64,000 nt of DNA from Agapanthus africanus (Eukaryota > Streptophyta > Magnoliopsida > Asparagales > Amaryllidaceae), in NCBI GenBank assembly GCA_030015575.1, contig JASDDO010000001.1:323611595-323675594 (forward strand). The letters run 5' to 3'. Numbering within the stretch: the first letter of the stretch is position 1; the number at the start of each line of letters is the position of its first letter. The notes below the pieces were generated by a model. The model ran no database searches. It worked only from the letters and a program-made list of their open reading frames with translations, and was not told the DNA's origin. Shown here piece by piece: positions 35,861-47,223 of this stretch. The position numbers were made by a program, and so were the translations under genes.

Positions 35861-38055
35861 TGTAGGGTTCCTAGGCACTCTCATGAGGTCTCACAAGGCA
35901 TCAACCATGCCAATTTGAAATTTTACGGTGCCGAGAAACCTTAGACTAGATCGTTAACTAGAATTTTAGGCTATGCGATGCAACTAGTTAACAACTTAAC
36001 TAAAAGAATGGAAATACAACCTTTGTAGATCCGGTTCTCCACCTCCATAGCTCCATGATGAAGTCCCCTCGCTGCACAAAATGGATCCCGGGCTCTAGCG
36101 TCGGCTTCATCGGAGAAATGGGCGGGCTTGGCCGTCGGCTTCGATGCCGAAGATGATCTACGTCGAGGCATCACAAGATCAAGCTCCCACTTCACCAAGT
36201 CTTGAAACTTGTGAAGAAAACACCCTATACTACTTGGCAAGAGGTAGAGGATGAAGAAATAGGAAGTGGGTTCACTTTAGAATTTGATTTCTCACACTTT
36301 TGCTCAAATCACCATTTATGAAGCAAGCTTTTCTTCTTGTGAAGAAGAAGAAGAAGAAGATGATAATAAATATGATAAGTATTAAAAATAAAAAGGAAAA
36401 TGAATACTTATCATCTTCAAACTATGGTCAAGTGTAGAGACTAAACTAAGGTTAGGTGAATGGTTAGGTTAGGCATGAAAACAAAAATGGAAGACTTTTT
36501 CAAAGCTTCATGAAGCTTCAAAAATCAACCATTTCTTTACTTGCCTAAAAAGGAAATAAACTAAATAAATGGTTAAGAAAAGATAACAAAACCCTAACCA
36601 TTCACTTAAACATGGTTTAAAGTCTTACACAAACCCAAGTTGCATGTATCATCAAACATGATACAAACTAGTGCACTAAATTATATCATATATACAATAT
36701 GCACATCAAGTGAGAAAATCCATTTAAAGTGAACCAATACTAGTTAATGCAAAGTAATATATCAAATATATAATTATACATTAAATCATTAAATCAACAC
36801 TTGATTTAACGATCCGGTCATATCACATATAACCGACTAGTATTCTATGTATCGGCTTATCGAATCAATCCTTGATTCGATAACTAGGTTATATCGCATA
36901 CAACTAATCGATACATTCATCGCGAGAATAGAATACGGTATCACATACACGCATTATTCTCGGTCCCACACATATCTCATATGCGCTCCTATTTCATTTC
37001 GCTTGAGCCAGGAAACCTCTGTGTAGGACTCTAAAGACTCGTCAATACGCCGGCAGCAGGTGATGATCATATCAAACACCCACAAGCCGCAAGCGGTCTG
37101 CTAAACGTAACGGCCACAAGGGTATTGAGCGATCAGAAGATCAACGAGCAAGCCCGCTCACTCTCCTGTGAATCCAACCAGTAACACTTACCGTACAGTC
37201 CGGTCTCGTCGTCTGATATGTCGCATACCTCGCCTAGGGGTGGTAAACGTCAGACCCCAATAGCTCGATAAGTCGTGTCGATATGAGGTCTATAACAGTT
37301 CGAGAAACTACAGGTAACAATTACCAGTATATCTCAGCAACCCTGGCCAGGGATTTCCGGTTATAGCCAATCGAACACAGCGCAACATCAACTCCCTATA
37401 CCGGGAGAGGCGAATCCCCTCCTATCGCTCATTGCCTCCATGTGATTCGGGACTATACCCAAAAGCCACCGTTTTGCACGCCCTCTTGGACGTGTTAAGG
37501 TGGAAATCAAAGCACAGTGGGAACCACACAAGACTCTATGACGATCTCGGGTCAACAGACTACTCTGTACCAGTGTCACCAGAGAACTGCCATCTGACGT
37601 AAGGTATAATACCATCTGGGAGTTCTCGGCGAGTCCGTCCAGTGTACCCAGTCTCCACTGAGCACCCGTATATCATCTCTTATGTCAAACACCAATGGAT
37701 ATGGGATCATCCATCGCCCATCTGTATGGGTCGAGAAGGTATACGCTAGTCTATACTGGTATATCGATGCCCCGTCTCGATACACCCACAACTTGGGACC
37801 TTGAAGGATGTACTTATGGACTACCATGTCCCCACTAGTATGATCTGCATCATAGTCCAGGTAGTCAAGTACACATCCTAAGGGCTTTACCAACATGTAA
37901 CAGAGAGACAATCAATGTACACGTTAAGGTAAAGAGTAACCAGATAGCATACTATCATGTCGAGCAAGAAAGTCCTCCCTATATATGTCCCAGCATCCAC
38001 TACAATATACATCCAATGTACAGTAATGGCCTCTAGGGCATACATATAACTAACA
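35861..38055 (-). repeat. E5 5' LTR
   Basis: 2195 bp, pair of 27700-29894. Confidence 0.94.
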
Positions 38056-39680
38056 ATATATACTATATCCAATATCTATCTGAACATATCACATGATCAC
38101 ATCACAGATAACGCAGCAGAACATATCATATGAAATATAGGATATACTAGGACGTCCGTGTTTTATTTTGAGCCTGTATAAAACACGGATTCCATGGTTG
38201 TGATGAATAGCCTATCCCATATCCCTAGACCCCTACGAGAGCGGCAAGCAACCCTACCAATTCTAGAGTTAGGAGACCCGGACTCGACTCCTCGAGATGG
38301 TCTCCCACTGGACCCTAGAACCCGGTTACTTGTGCTCCCCTCCTTGGGTCTATCCTAATGCGGAAAAGTAAATAATATACAATGGTGACATCATCCTCAG
38401 CCCGGAAGTGCCCCAATAAAAGAATATTACATACAAGTTTTTACATGAATGAAAATGAAAAACACTCGTCTCACATAAAAAAAACCCAGCTATTCAAACA
38501 CGACGGTCCAATATAACATATCCAGCAACACATAACATCACATGTCATCAACGTAAGTAAACATGCGTATCCCAATTGTCGTTGACATATAGTAACGAAA
38601 CCGGCGATATCACATATTACACTTACGGTCACAGAAAAGAAAGTGTAAAACTACAACAGTTGGAATCCGCAACCTCCTTAGACATCGCATGCCTAACCAA
38701 ATGAATTCCTTAGACATCGCATGCCTAACAATTATAAACCCCGCATTTTAGTCTCATTATCGAAAACTCTTTTCAATATCAAGTCGGGCAATTCAACAAG
38801 ATTCCCGACATCCCGAACGAATGCTCGTCGCAAGCTTTAGTAGACGGCCGCACCCCCGATACCGTCGACGAAGTGCACTAAGGCGGAACACCGCTGCCGC
38901 GAGCACCCGAACGGATGCTTTTGGCGACGGAGTTCTCCTACAGTCACTTGGTCGGGGCTATGGGGCGTGGCTATCTATTAAGTTTACCGACGAGTATCCG
39001 CGTACGCTACGTGATTGCGACGGACTTTTGATCGCATTAAAATTCCGTGGCAACCGATCAATTGAGACTAAACTGCTAGATTTATAACATTCAGATTAGT
39101 TATCTCATAACTATTTGTGGATTCCAAATATTGTATTACATTCCAGACAAATAGACAATGTTAAACTTTCCGATCGAATAATCAAAACACCCAAGTTTTC
39201 TCGATAGCTCAACACTTGAGGGGAGTTTAAAAAACATCCATTTCATGCCACGGTACCAACGGTCCAGCCGTAGAAGGGTCAAGCCAACACCTCACATGTG
39301 GCACACCGTACTGCCCCAAACCCTAAGGTTCAAAAGGCAGTTCAAGACGGTCACATAATCGAGTTAAGGTTTGTTATCTTCTAGAGGGTCCATCGCGTTA
39401 CTTAGACGATTTAGATGTTCTTAAACAACGGAAAAATCCAATACTTGGAAATTTCCGGCAGGGGAAAAAGTGAGTTATTGATATCCGGTCGAACTTTTTA
39501 ACACTTTCTAAATTACCCGGAAAAACACATAGACGAAGTTAAACTTCCTGATCGAATCAACGAACTCCCAATACAACCCAGAAAACTCAACTCTTGAGTA
39601 GAAATTAAAAATTCCCAGAAAACACAGGAATTAAATAAAGACATTACTGTGCAAACAGTGAAGTAAGAAGCCACAGTATG

Positions 39681-39728
39681 GCCGCGGAACCGCCGTGTGA
39701 CCTAGGGTACGGCCGCGGTTCCGCGGCG
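39681..39728 (-). other. E4 PBS-proximal GC-rich hairpin
   Basis: GCCGCGGAACC and CCGT pair with ACGG and GGTTCCGCGGC around a short loop. It ends 199 nt from the LTR boundary. Outer ATTACTGTGCA/TGCACGGTAAT stem largely kept. Confidence 0.75.
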
Positions 39729-39912
39729 CCTTGATCGAATTGGGGTCACGTGCTGCACGGTAATTCCTAGAAAACCCTGCTGAATTTTTTGAGTATTTTT
39801 AATTAGGAAAAATCCACAGTTTTAAAAAATGTACAGAGAAGGGTTTTGATTAGGGTTTCGGGGTTCGATCGGATTTCTAACTTCGTCTACATTTCGTCTA
39901 AAGCTTTAGCTA

Positions 39913-39925
39913 GGCTCTGATACCA
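39913..39925 (-). promoter_or_regulatory. E4 primer binding site (tRNA-iMet)
   Basis: Minus strand TGGTATCAGAGCC, one base from the LTR end. Confidence 0.9.
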
Positions 39926-39926
39926 C

Positions 39927-42143
39927 TGTGGGGTTCCTAGGCACACTCATGAGGTTCTACAAGGCATCAACCATGCCCGATTCAAAAATTTTATGTGCCG
40001 AACAACCCTATGCAAGATCGTATACTAGAGGTAAGGCGAAAAACAAGCAAGTAAACTACTTTACTACTAAGTGAAAAGGATTACAACCTTTGTAGATCCG
40101 GTCCTTCACTTCTAATGCTCCATGTTGATGTCCCTTCGCTGCGATCATCGGGATCCCAGACCCTAGCGATAGTTTCTTCAGAGAAATGAGCGGGCTAGGT
40201 CGTTGACTACGAGGCCGAAGATGATCTACGTCAAGAAGACTCAAACTCAAGCTCCATCTTCACTTGGTCATGAACTTTGTGAAGAGAACACCCTATACTA
40301 CATGGCAAGTGGTAGAGGATGAAGAAATAGGAAGTGGGTTCACTTTGGATTTGGATTTCTCACTCTTTTTCTTCACTTGAAATTTTTCTAGCAAGGTTTT
40401 TCTTCACTTGAAGAAGATGAAGAAGAAGAAAAGAATAAGAATGAATAAATGAATTAACTAAAATGAATAATCAAGTAAAGTATATCATAATGCAACCATG
40501 GGTGAGTTAACCTTTGTAGAGACTAAACCCTAGTTTAAGTTAATGGTTAGGTTATGAAAATCTCATGCAAAACAAAATGGTTAGACTTTGTCAAAGATGC
40601 TTAAAAGCTTCATGAAACTTCAAGCAAAAAAACAAAGAAAGCCACCATTTTGTTTTTGCCAAAATAAATAAAATAAATAAAACCCCAACCATTAACCTAA
40701 ACATGGTGTAAGTCATACACACACCTAAGTTTGCATGTATCATCAATCATGATACAAACTAGTGCACAAATATATATCATATATACAACTTGTGCACATC
40801 AAGTGAGAAAATCAATCTTAAGTGAACAAATACTAGTTAATGTAAAGTAATATATCAAATATATAATTATACATTAAATCATTAAATCAATACTTGATTT
40901 AATGATCCGGTCATATCGCATATAACCGACTAATATCAAGTGTATCAATATATCGAATCAACACTTGATTCGGTAACCCGGCTATATCTCATATAACCGT
41001 CCGATGATACAAATCGCGAGAATAGAATACAGTATCACATACTGGTATTATTCTCGGTCCTGCACATATCTCATATGCGCTCTTATTTCGTTTCGCTTGA
41101 GCCAGGAAACCTCTGTGTAGGACTCTAAAGACTCGTCAATACGCCGGCAGTAGGTGGTGATCATATCAATCACCCACAAGCCGCAAGCGGTCTGCTAAAT
41201 GTAATAGCCACCCGGGTATTGAGCGATCAGAAGATCAACGAGCAAGCCTGCACACACTCCTGTGAATCCAATCAGTAACACTTATCGCACAGTCCGGTCT
41301 GTTCGTCTGATATGTCGCATATCTCGCCTAGGGGTGGTAAACGTCAGACCCCAGTAGCTTGATAAGTCATGCCGATGTAAGGTCCATAACAAGTATGAAA
41401 CTACTGATAACACTTACCAGTAAATCAGTGCAGCCCTGGCCAGGGATTTCCAGTTATGGCCAGTCGAGCATAGCGCAACATCAACCCCCAATACCGGGAG
41501 AGACGAATCCCCTCCTATCGCTCATTGCCTCCATGTGAATCGGGACTGTACCCAAAAACCACCTGTTTACACGACTCATTAGAGTCGTGGTAGTGTGGAA
41601 ATCAAAGCACAGTGGGAGACACACAAGACTCTATGACGATCTCGGGTCAACAGACTAAGCTGTACCAGTGTCACCAGAGAACTGCCATCTGACGTGAGGT
41701 ATATTACCATCTGGGAGTCTCGGCGAGTCCGTTCGGTGTACCCAGTCTCCACTGAGCACCCGCATACTGTCTCTGATGTCAAACACCATATGGGATCTTC
41801 CATCGCCCATCACATGGGTCGAGAAGATATACGCTAGTCTACTCTGGAATATCGATGCCCCGTCTCGATATTCCCACGACTAGGAACATTGAAGGATGTA
41901 CTCATTGACTACCCAGGCCCCACTAGTATGATCTACATCATAGTCCTGGAAGTCGAGTACACATCCTAAGGGCTTTATCAACATGTAATACAGAGACAGC
42001 AAGTATACATGTTAAGATAAAGAGCAACCAGATAGCGTACTATCATGTCGAGCAAGAAAGTCCTACCTATATATGTCCCAGCATCCACTACAATATACAT
42101 CTCATGTACAGTAATGGCTTCTAGGGCATACATATAACTAACA
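39927..42143 (-). repeat. E4 5' LTR
   Basis: 2217 bp. Same family as the E2 and E5 LTRs with more substitutions and short indels, consistent with E4 being the older host of the nest. Confidence 0.9.
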
Positions 42144-42567
42144 GGAAGTGGTGCACAAAAGATACAATCAAATTTTCCATGCAGTTACAGTTCGGACATG
42201 CCACAATACTAATAATGAAGGATCCTGATAATATTGCAAAACAATAGGAATAACAATGTGTAAATGTACAAAGAGATTGTAATGTAAATGTTAAATGTGT
42301 ACAAAAAAATAAAAAAGGTTTTGTAATGGGATTTCTAATTATAACTGCATTTGGCCCAGTGATCAGAGACTTAAAATTTTGGTACATAAGATCAAAGGTG
42401 GCACAAGAACACAGCATTACAATGCAATCACAAAACATCAACATTTCATGACTTCATGACTCAGTACAGAGTCAAAAAGTATCCAACAATCCACCTACTA
42501 ATGCATGACAAGATAACCCGCAAATAAAATCAAACATCCTTAAGAGTTGAGAATAGAAAGAACATAC
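42144..42567 (-). other. Probable intron 1 segment of the 42.6-kb gene
   Basis: T-rich on the minus strand, single-copy-looking, with no repeat of anything else in the window. It begins with GTATGTTC directly after the coding exon and runs into the E4 LTR at 42143. I see no second exon in it. Confidence 0.6.
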
Positions 42568-42829
42568 CAGCAGCAGCCTTGATCGATCGAGCACCCACCT
42601 TCGTCCTGAAGATGGTCTCGACACCATTCCTCACTCTTGCAATCCCAACTCCCATATCAACCAATCTCAGAGGGGATCTTACACAGCAAGATCCCAAGCC
42701 TGGCATCAAAAGGTTCCTCCTTTCAAAACCACCTTTGTTTAGGTCGCCAAAACTCGCTGATAACCTCCTGCTCCTGAGATCAGGGGCAGCAAACCTTCCT
42801 TTAACAGCAGCGATTGTAGCACCTTGCAT
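42568..42829 (-). CDS. First coding exon of an unidentified, possibly plastid-targeted protein
   Basis: Minus-strand exon of 262 nt (87 codons plus one base) from ATG at 42827-42829 to a donor G|GTATGTT (GT at 42566-42567). The peptide starts MQGATIAAVKGRF and is rich in Arg, Ser, Ala and Gly, with few acidic residues at the start, as in chloroplast or mitochondrial transit peptides. It ends RTKVGARSIKAAA. A GAGAGAGAG tract lies just before the ATG, common in plant 5' UTRs. An in-frame ATG six codons upstream (42845-42847) is an alternative start. I do not recognise the family. Later exons would lie left of the 42-kb retrotransposon nest and outside the window. An old gene fragment remains possible. 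Confidence 0.6.
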
Positions 42830-43142
42830 CTTTACTCTCTCTCTCAAATTTTTGAATTTCTAATAAAACCAACAAAATAAACTACAAATAATCTTTAAAA
42901 GTATATACAATAATTTAAAATAAGAGCAATTTTGAAGATCTCAATTCAAACTTATACATTGTAAAATCCTAAAAATTCTCCAAGTCAACAAAAAAATTTG
43001 CACGATTAATATATTGTTGAGATTGACTTTCACTCGATAATCTAAATTAAGAAAAACACAATTTTTCCTACATTTTTATCCTTCAAATCATTGAAGGAGT
43101 TGTAGAAATCCATAAAGAATTTCAATCTAATCAAAAGAGTAA
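42830..43142. other. Upstream region of the 42.6-kb exon
   Basis: AT-rich DNA between the exon and the Mutator-like element; presumably 5' UTR and promoter-proximal sequence. On the minus strand 42950-43133 (GGATTTCTACAACTCC...) resembles 44160-44310 (GGATTTCTACAAGCCG...), a diverged repeat on either side of the Mutator-like insertion. I see no coding frame. Confidence 0.45.
43134..43142. repeat. Target-site duplication of the Mutator-like element, left
   Basis: AAAGAGTAA, repeated exactly at 44151-44159. Confidence 0.88.
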
Positions 43143-44150
43143 AGACAATTTTTTAAAATAGGCTTATTTTATAAAATATTAATAAAATTAGGTCACTTTC
43201 AAAAAATATTACAAATCTAGGCCATTTTTGACAACATAGGCGCTACATCAGAGCCAGATCAACGCTGGGCTGTTTTTTTTAAAAATAATTTCCAAGGGAC
43301 GCACTTCTCCATACAATTCAAAGGGGCGCACGTTGGAAGTGCGCACTTTTGAAAATGTTCTTCTTCCTTCCTCTGGAGCTCATCTCCTTCCTCCCTCTCA
43401 TCTTCTTCTTCCTCTCTCTCCTTTCCCTTTCTCTCTCATCTCCAGCATCAATTCCCTCCTCCACCGACGCCTCTCTTCCTTCACCGCCACGGCCGCCCTC
43501 CTCAACGCGACCTTCTCCTTCACCATATGGACCCCCTTGCCAAGAGAAAAAATGGACTGTTCAAGAAAGCTTACGAGCTTTCGGTTCTTTGTGATTGCGA
43601 TGTCGCACTCAACATTTTCTCGAATCGAGGGAGGCTCTCTAAATTTGCAGCAGGTCGAGGTAATTTTTTGCTTGATTTTTCTTGTTTTGGTTGTAATTTG
43701 ATAGCTAGGGTTTGGTTTTGGGGTCTGTGGGAATGAGGAGGAATGAGAGGCCGGTGGTGAGAGGAAAGGCGAGATGGTGAGGTGATTGTGATTGGGACGG
43801 CGGTGGCGGAGGAGCGGCGTCGTCATCGAAGGAGGGAATTGATGTTGGAGATGAGAGAAAGGGAAAGGAGAGAGAGTGGAAGAAGAAGATGAGAGGGACA
43901 AGGAGATAAGTCTCCAGAGGGAGGAAGAAGAAGTATGGGGCACAATTGTGAAGTGCGTCTCCATACAATTCAAAGGATGCTTTGAATTGAATGGGGCGAA
44001 CTTCCCAAGTGAAATTTTTTTTATAAAAAAAGCCCAGCATCATCGCTGAGTAGTCGTTGATGTGAAAGCGGCCTAAATTTGTAATATTTTTTTAAAGTGG
44101 CCTAATTTTATTAAAATTTTATAAAATAAGCCTATTTTAAAAAATTGTCC
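43143..44150. mobile_element. Non-autonomous Mutator-like element with long inverted arms (Pack-MULE type)
   Basis: 1008 bp. Ends read AGACAATTTTTTAAAATAGG at 43143 and its complement (first base differs) at 44150. A perfect 9-bp duplication AAAGAGTAA flanks it (43134-43142 and 44151-44159), the usual length for Mutator transposons. The inverted arms extend about 358 bp each (43143-43500 and about 43793-44150), including CT-rich blocks around 43380-43470. There is no transposase. The unique centre holds a MADS-box exon fragment, so this is a gene-capturing element. Confidence 0.88.
43527..43659 (+). pseudogene. Captured MADS-box exon fragment
   Basis: After ATG-GAC-CCC-CTT the frame reads [20 protein letters not shown], then [15 protein letters not shown], the second half of a MADS domain. 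It ends at CGAG|GTAATTTT, a plausible original exon 1 donor (GT at 43660-43661). The first part of the domain (the MGRxKIxIKRIEN helix) is missing and is replaced by transposon arm sequence, so DNA binding is unlikely. KRKNG and LCDxDVAL recall MIKC-star or classic MIKC types, but the piece is too short to classify. The element belongs to the transposon, not to a resident MADS gene. Confidence 0.82.
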
Positions 44151-45885
44151 AAAGAGTAACTCTTGAACATCACGAGTCCAGACTTAATACATTGTTAAAA
44201 TCTCAACTTTCACACTATTTCGTAATTAGAAATAAAATACAGAGACATTTTTTCTGCAATTTTATTCTCCGAAAACGTCGAGCGGCTTGTAGAAATCCAC
44301 ATAATGACAAAAATAAAAAACCTTTCTCTAGTCGATCCCGACGGATGTTTTTCCCTCCTTCGTCGTCCTAGAAGTCTACGCGCTTGTACCTACAAATCAA
44401 TTCCATAACCAAAATCTAATGAAAATCTGAATCGAATTCCTTAGAAATCCATATTCAAAACCGATACAACAAGCGAAAGGCATATAGGTTAGAACCTATG
44501 GTCATCGCGTGCTAAAATAACAAAACAACCTCCAACGTTGACGTACGAATGTCAAACGACCAAGTTAAAACTCAAATATCAAAAACCAAGTTTTCAAAAG
44601 TCAGAAAACATCGACAGAAAATAAGTAAAATGACTCCAGATTCTACCTAAGGTGAAATTATTTTTTTTTGCATATAGGGTAGGTCTAGTTATCTAATGAG
44701 TGAGCTGCAGACCAAGTTTCAGACCCTAACTCCAAAATTGAACGAAAAATTGCAGCCAAAATGAATAAAACGGCGGCCTCAACATGGGGGTTTAGGCTCG
44801 GGTTTCTAGGGTGGCATCTTATGTGTCTGCACATCTCATTGTATCTGTTAATAAATTTTTAGAGTTCTAGAGTCATCCCAGATTCCATTTGAACATCAAA
44901 AGTCAATGAAAAATCGATGTCGGAAAATTCTAAGTTCTACTTTGAACATTCTAAACTCATTTAATCAATGCTACCATTACTACTAGGCCACTAGTCACTC
45001 TCTATATCCTCTACTACACCTCCACTACAAGTTTTATCCACTAAAGGTCACCATAGGAAATTCTAAGTTCATAAAATATGTTTATATTAACTCTAAACTA
45101 GTTGTGAAGGTAAGAAAACTTAAAAACTAAACAAAGGGTGAGTATTTTAGCTTGAATAGCAACTTAAGAAAATTCCTAGATGGTCCAAACTGCTCAAAAT
45201 AAGAACTCGATCCCACCATGGGGTGAAGGATGAGGTTAGGAACAATTTTTGTGAAGGTAATGTAAGGTTTTGATGAAATTTTAAGGGTGGTGCATAGTGG
45301 TAGAGAGGTGAAGATGAAGAAGAAGAGGAAAAAGGAAGAGATGGAGAAGAGGGAGAAAGTGAAGAAGAGGTGAAGAAAATCAAGGAAAATAATGGTTGTA
45401 TAACCATAACTCTCTTTCTCTCTCTCTCTCTCACCCCTCCCCCCCAACCATACCACCTTGTCCCCTCTCACAAATTCTATTCTTTTCTTTTTTTTCTTTT
45501 CTTTTTCTTATCTTTTCTTTTAAAACAAATTCAAAAAGAAGAAAAAGATGAAGCCATGGTATAAAATATGAACAAATGTTATAAAATGGAATATTGCATG
45601 TCATGATATATAAATATGGTTTAATACATAATTAGTGAAATACTAGTCAAGTTTAATATCAACTTATATGAAAATAATTATATATTAATTCATAAAAATC
45701 CAAATCAATCAAATACTTCCATAAATGATAATTCATTTTAAAATTCCAATTATTTTCCAAATTATATGTATATAATTATACCATTTTACTAAAACTCATA
45801 TCTATATTCGTATAATATTGGTGAAATTTATTATTTTATTATTTTAATTACAAAAATAATATTTTATGTTTTCTGAAATGTTACA
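44151..45885 (-). repeat. Ty3/gypsy 3' LTR (Tekay/Del-like), 5' portion
   Basis: On the minus strand it starts TGTAACATTTCAG at 45885, right after a polypurine tract. It has the same order of landmarks as the solo LTR at 58859: AT-rich start, CT-rich tract about 430 nt in, then a palindromic ATAGGTTAGAACCTAT (44485-44500), then GGTACAAGCGCG..GACGACGAAGGAGG. I cannot fix its other end; the Mutator-like element may have inserted into it. Frames in this stretch are low-complexity. Confidence 0.6.
45411..45448. repeat. CT microsatellite
   Basis: TCTCTTTCTC followed by a pure CT run, then a C-rich tract CCCCTCCCCCCCAACC. It lies within the gypsy LTR, at the place where such LTRs often carry pyrimidine-rich leader sequence. 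Confidence 0.8.
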
Positions 45886-45975
45886 ATTTTCCCCTATTAA
45901 ATAAATTCGGTCCCCGAATTTAAATTTAAAGCCCCCTCCCAAATCAAAATATTTCAGTAAATCAATCAAATTAAC
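45886..45975 (-). other. Gypsy polypurine tract and end of internal region
   Basis: Minus strand AATAGGGGAAAAT directly precedes the LTR start, itself preceded by AATTCGGGGACCGAATTTAT, a pattern typical just after pol in Tekay/Del elements. The element is cut at 45975 by a copia LTR. Confidence 0.65.
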
Positions 45976-47223
45976 TGTTAGTTATGTGTATGCCCTAGAG
46001 GCCATTATTGTACATATGATGTATATTATAGTGGATACTTGGATATTTATATACAGAGAAGACTTTCTTGCTCGACATGATAGTATGCTATCTGGTTACC
46101 TTTATCTCACGTATTGATAAAGGCCTTAGGATGTGTACTTGACTACAAGGAATATGATGCAGATCATACTAGTGGGGCCAGGGTAGTTCACAAGTACATC
46201 CTTCAATTGTTCCTAGTCGAGGGAATATCGAGACAGGGCATCGATATTCCAGAGTAGACTAGCGTATACGCCTCTTGACCCATATAATAGGCGATGGATG
46301 ATCCCATATCTTTTGGTGTTTGACATCAGACATGGTATACGGGTGCTCAGTGGAGACTGGGTACACTGAACAGGACTCATCGAGGACTCCTATGTGGTAG
46401 TATACCTATCGTCAGATAGCAATCCTCTGGTGACACTGGTACAGGTTAGTCTGTAGACCCGAGATCGTCATAGAGTCTTATGCGACTCCCACTGTGCTTT
46501 GATTTCCTCCCTACCACGCTCAAGAGGAGTCGTGCAAACAGGTGAATTTTGGGTATAGTCCCGAGTCGTATAGAGGCAATGAGCGCTAGGAGGGGTTTCG
46601 TCTCTCCCGGTATTGGGGGTTGATGTTGCGCTATGCTCGATTGGCAATAACTGGAAGTCCCTGTCCAGGGCTGATATGGAGATCTACTGATAAGTGTTAT
46701 CAGTAGTTTCTCGACCTGTTATGAGCCTACAATCGGCATGACTTATAAAGTTACTGGGGTCTGACATATTCCACCCCTAGACTTCATATGCGACGTATCA
46801 GACGAAAAGACCGGACTGTACGGTAAGTGTTGCTTGCAGGCTCGTTGGGGTTGTGATGAGTTCGCTCGTCGGCCACCTTTTCGTCATGTACCTGGGTAGC
46901 CGTTACGCATAGCTAGTGCCGCTGACGTGCTTGTGGTTAAATCCACTGCCGGCGTACTGTCGAGTCTTTAGAGTCCCACACAAACGGTTCTCTCATTCAG
47001 GCGAAAGATGTGGAGGCCGTAAGTTGTTACGGCAGCCGTAAGGTGTAGCGACAGGGTTTCGATTATGTTCATGTAATTGTTACAGGAATAATAATCGGAA
47101 TGATAGTACTGGTAGGCTTTGGTTTAAGCCGGATACCGGTATTATATTATTGGATTAGTGGTATTCGTATTTTTCGGAATTCGGATACCGGTATACGGGA
47201 TACGGGATACGGAGGAAAGGTAT
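45976..47223 (+). repeat. Copia LTR fragment, plus orientation
   Basis: Starts TGTTAGTTATGTGTATGCCC and follows the E1-E6 LTRs in inverse orientation (TACCCAGTCTCC, CCCGGTATTGGGGG and CTTTAGAGTCC blocks). It stops where the gypsy LTR M begins at 47224; its remainder should lie beyond 64000. It is the only copia LTR in the window in plus orientation. Confidence 0.85.

Larger units (their letters stand above)
27700..38055 (-). mobile_element. E5: complete-ended Ty1/copia with dead pol, 10,356 bp
   Basis: LTRs 27700-29894 and 35861-38055, both 2195 bp, start TG and end CA on the plus strand and are very similar (about 30 differences by eye). The target-site duplication is ATATA (27695-27699 and 38056-38060); the site is AT-rich, but rejoining the flanks restores E4 exactly. 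The internal region 29895-35860 is closely related to E1, including shared deletions and frameshifts in pol. Confidence 0.95.
38056..42143 (-). mobile_element. E4: Ty1/copia, right part (leader and 5' LTR)
   Basis: E4 leader resumes after E5 and runs to its primer site 39913-39925 and 5' LTR 39927-42143 (2217 bp, TGTGGGGTTCC to TAACTAACA). The outer boundary at 42143 adjoins non-repetitive DNA. GGAAG (42144-42148) should be one copy of the E4 target-site duplication. Confidence 0.9.

Noticed and set aside
42579-42863. Plus-strand frame of 94 codons over the 42.6-kb exon
   Set aside because: Antisense of the exon. The minus strand has the ATG context, transit-like composition and splice donor.
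43398-43973. Minus-strand frame of 191 codons in the Mutator-like element
   Set aside because: Ser/Pro/Leu-rich low-complexity translation of the CT-rich inverted arm; the other arm gives a similar peptide in the opposite direction.
45127-45471. Minus-strand frames of 95-114 codons near the CT microsatellite
   Set aside because: Compositional frames in a pyrimidine-rich LTR leader, with no domain.
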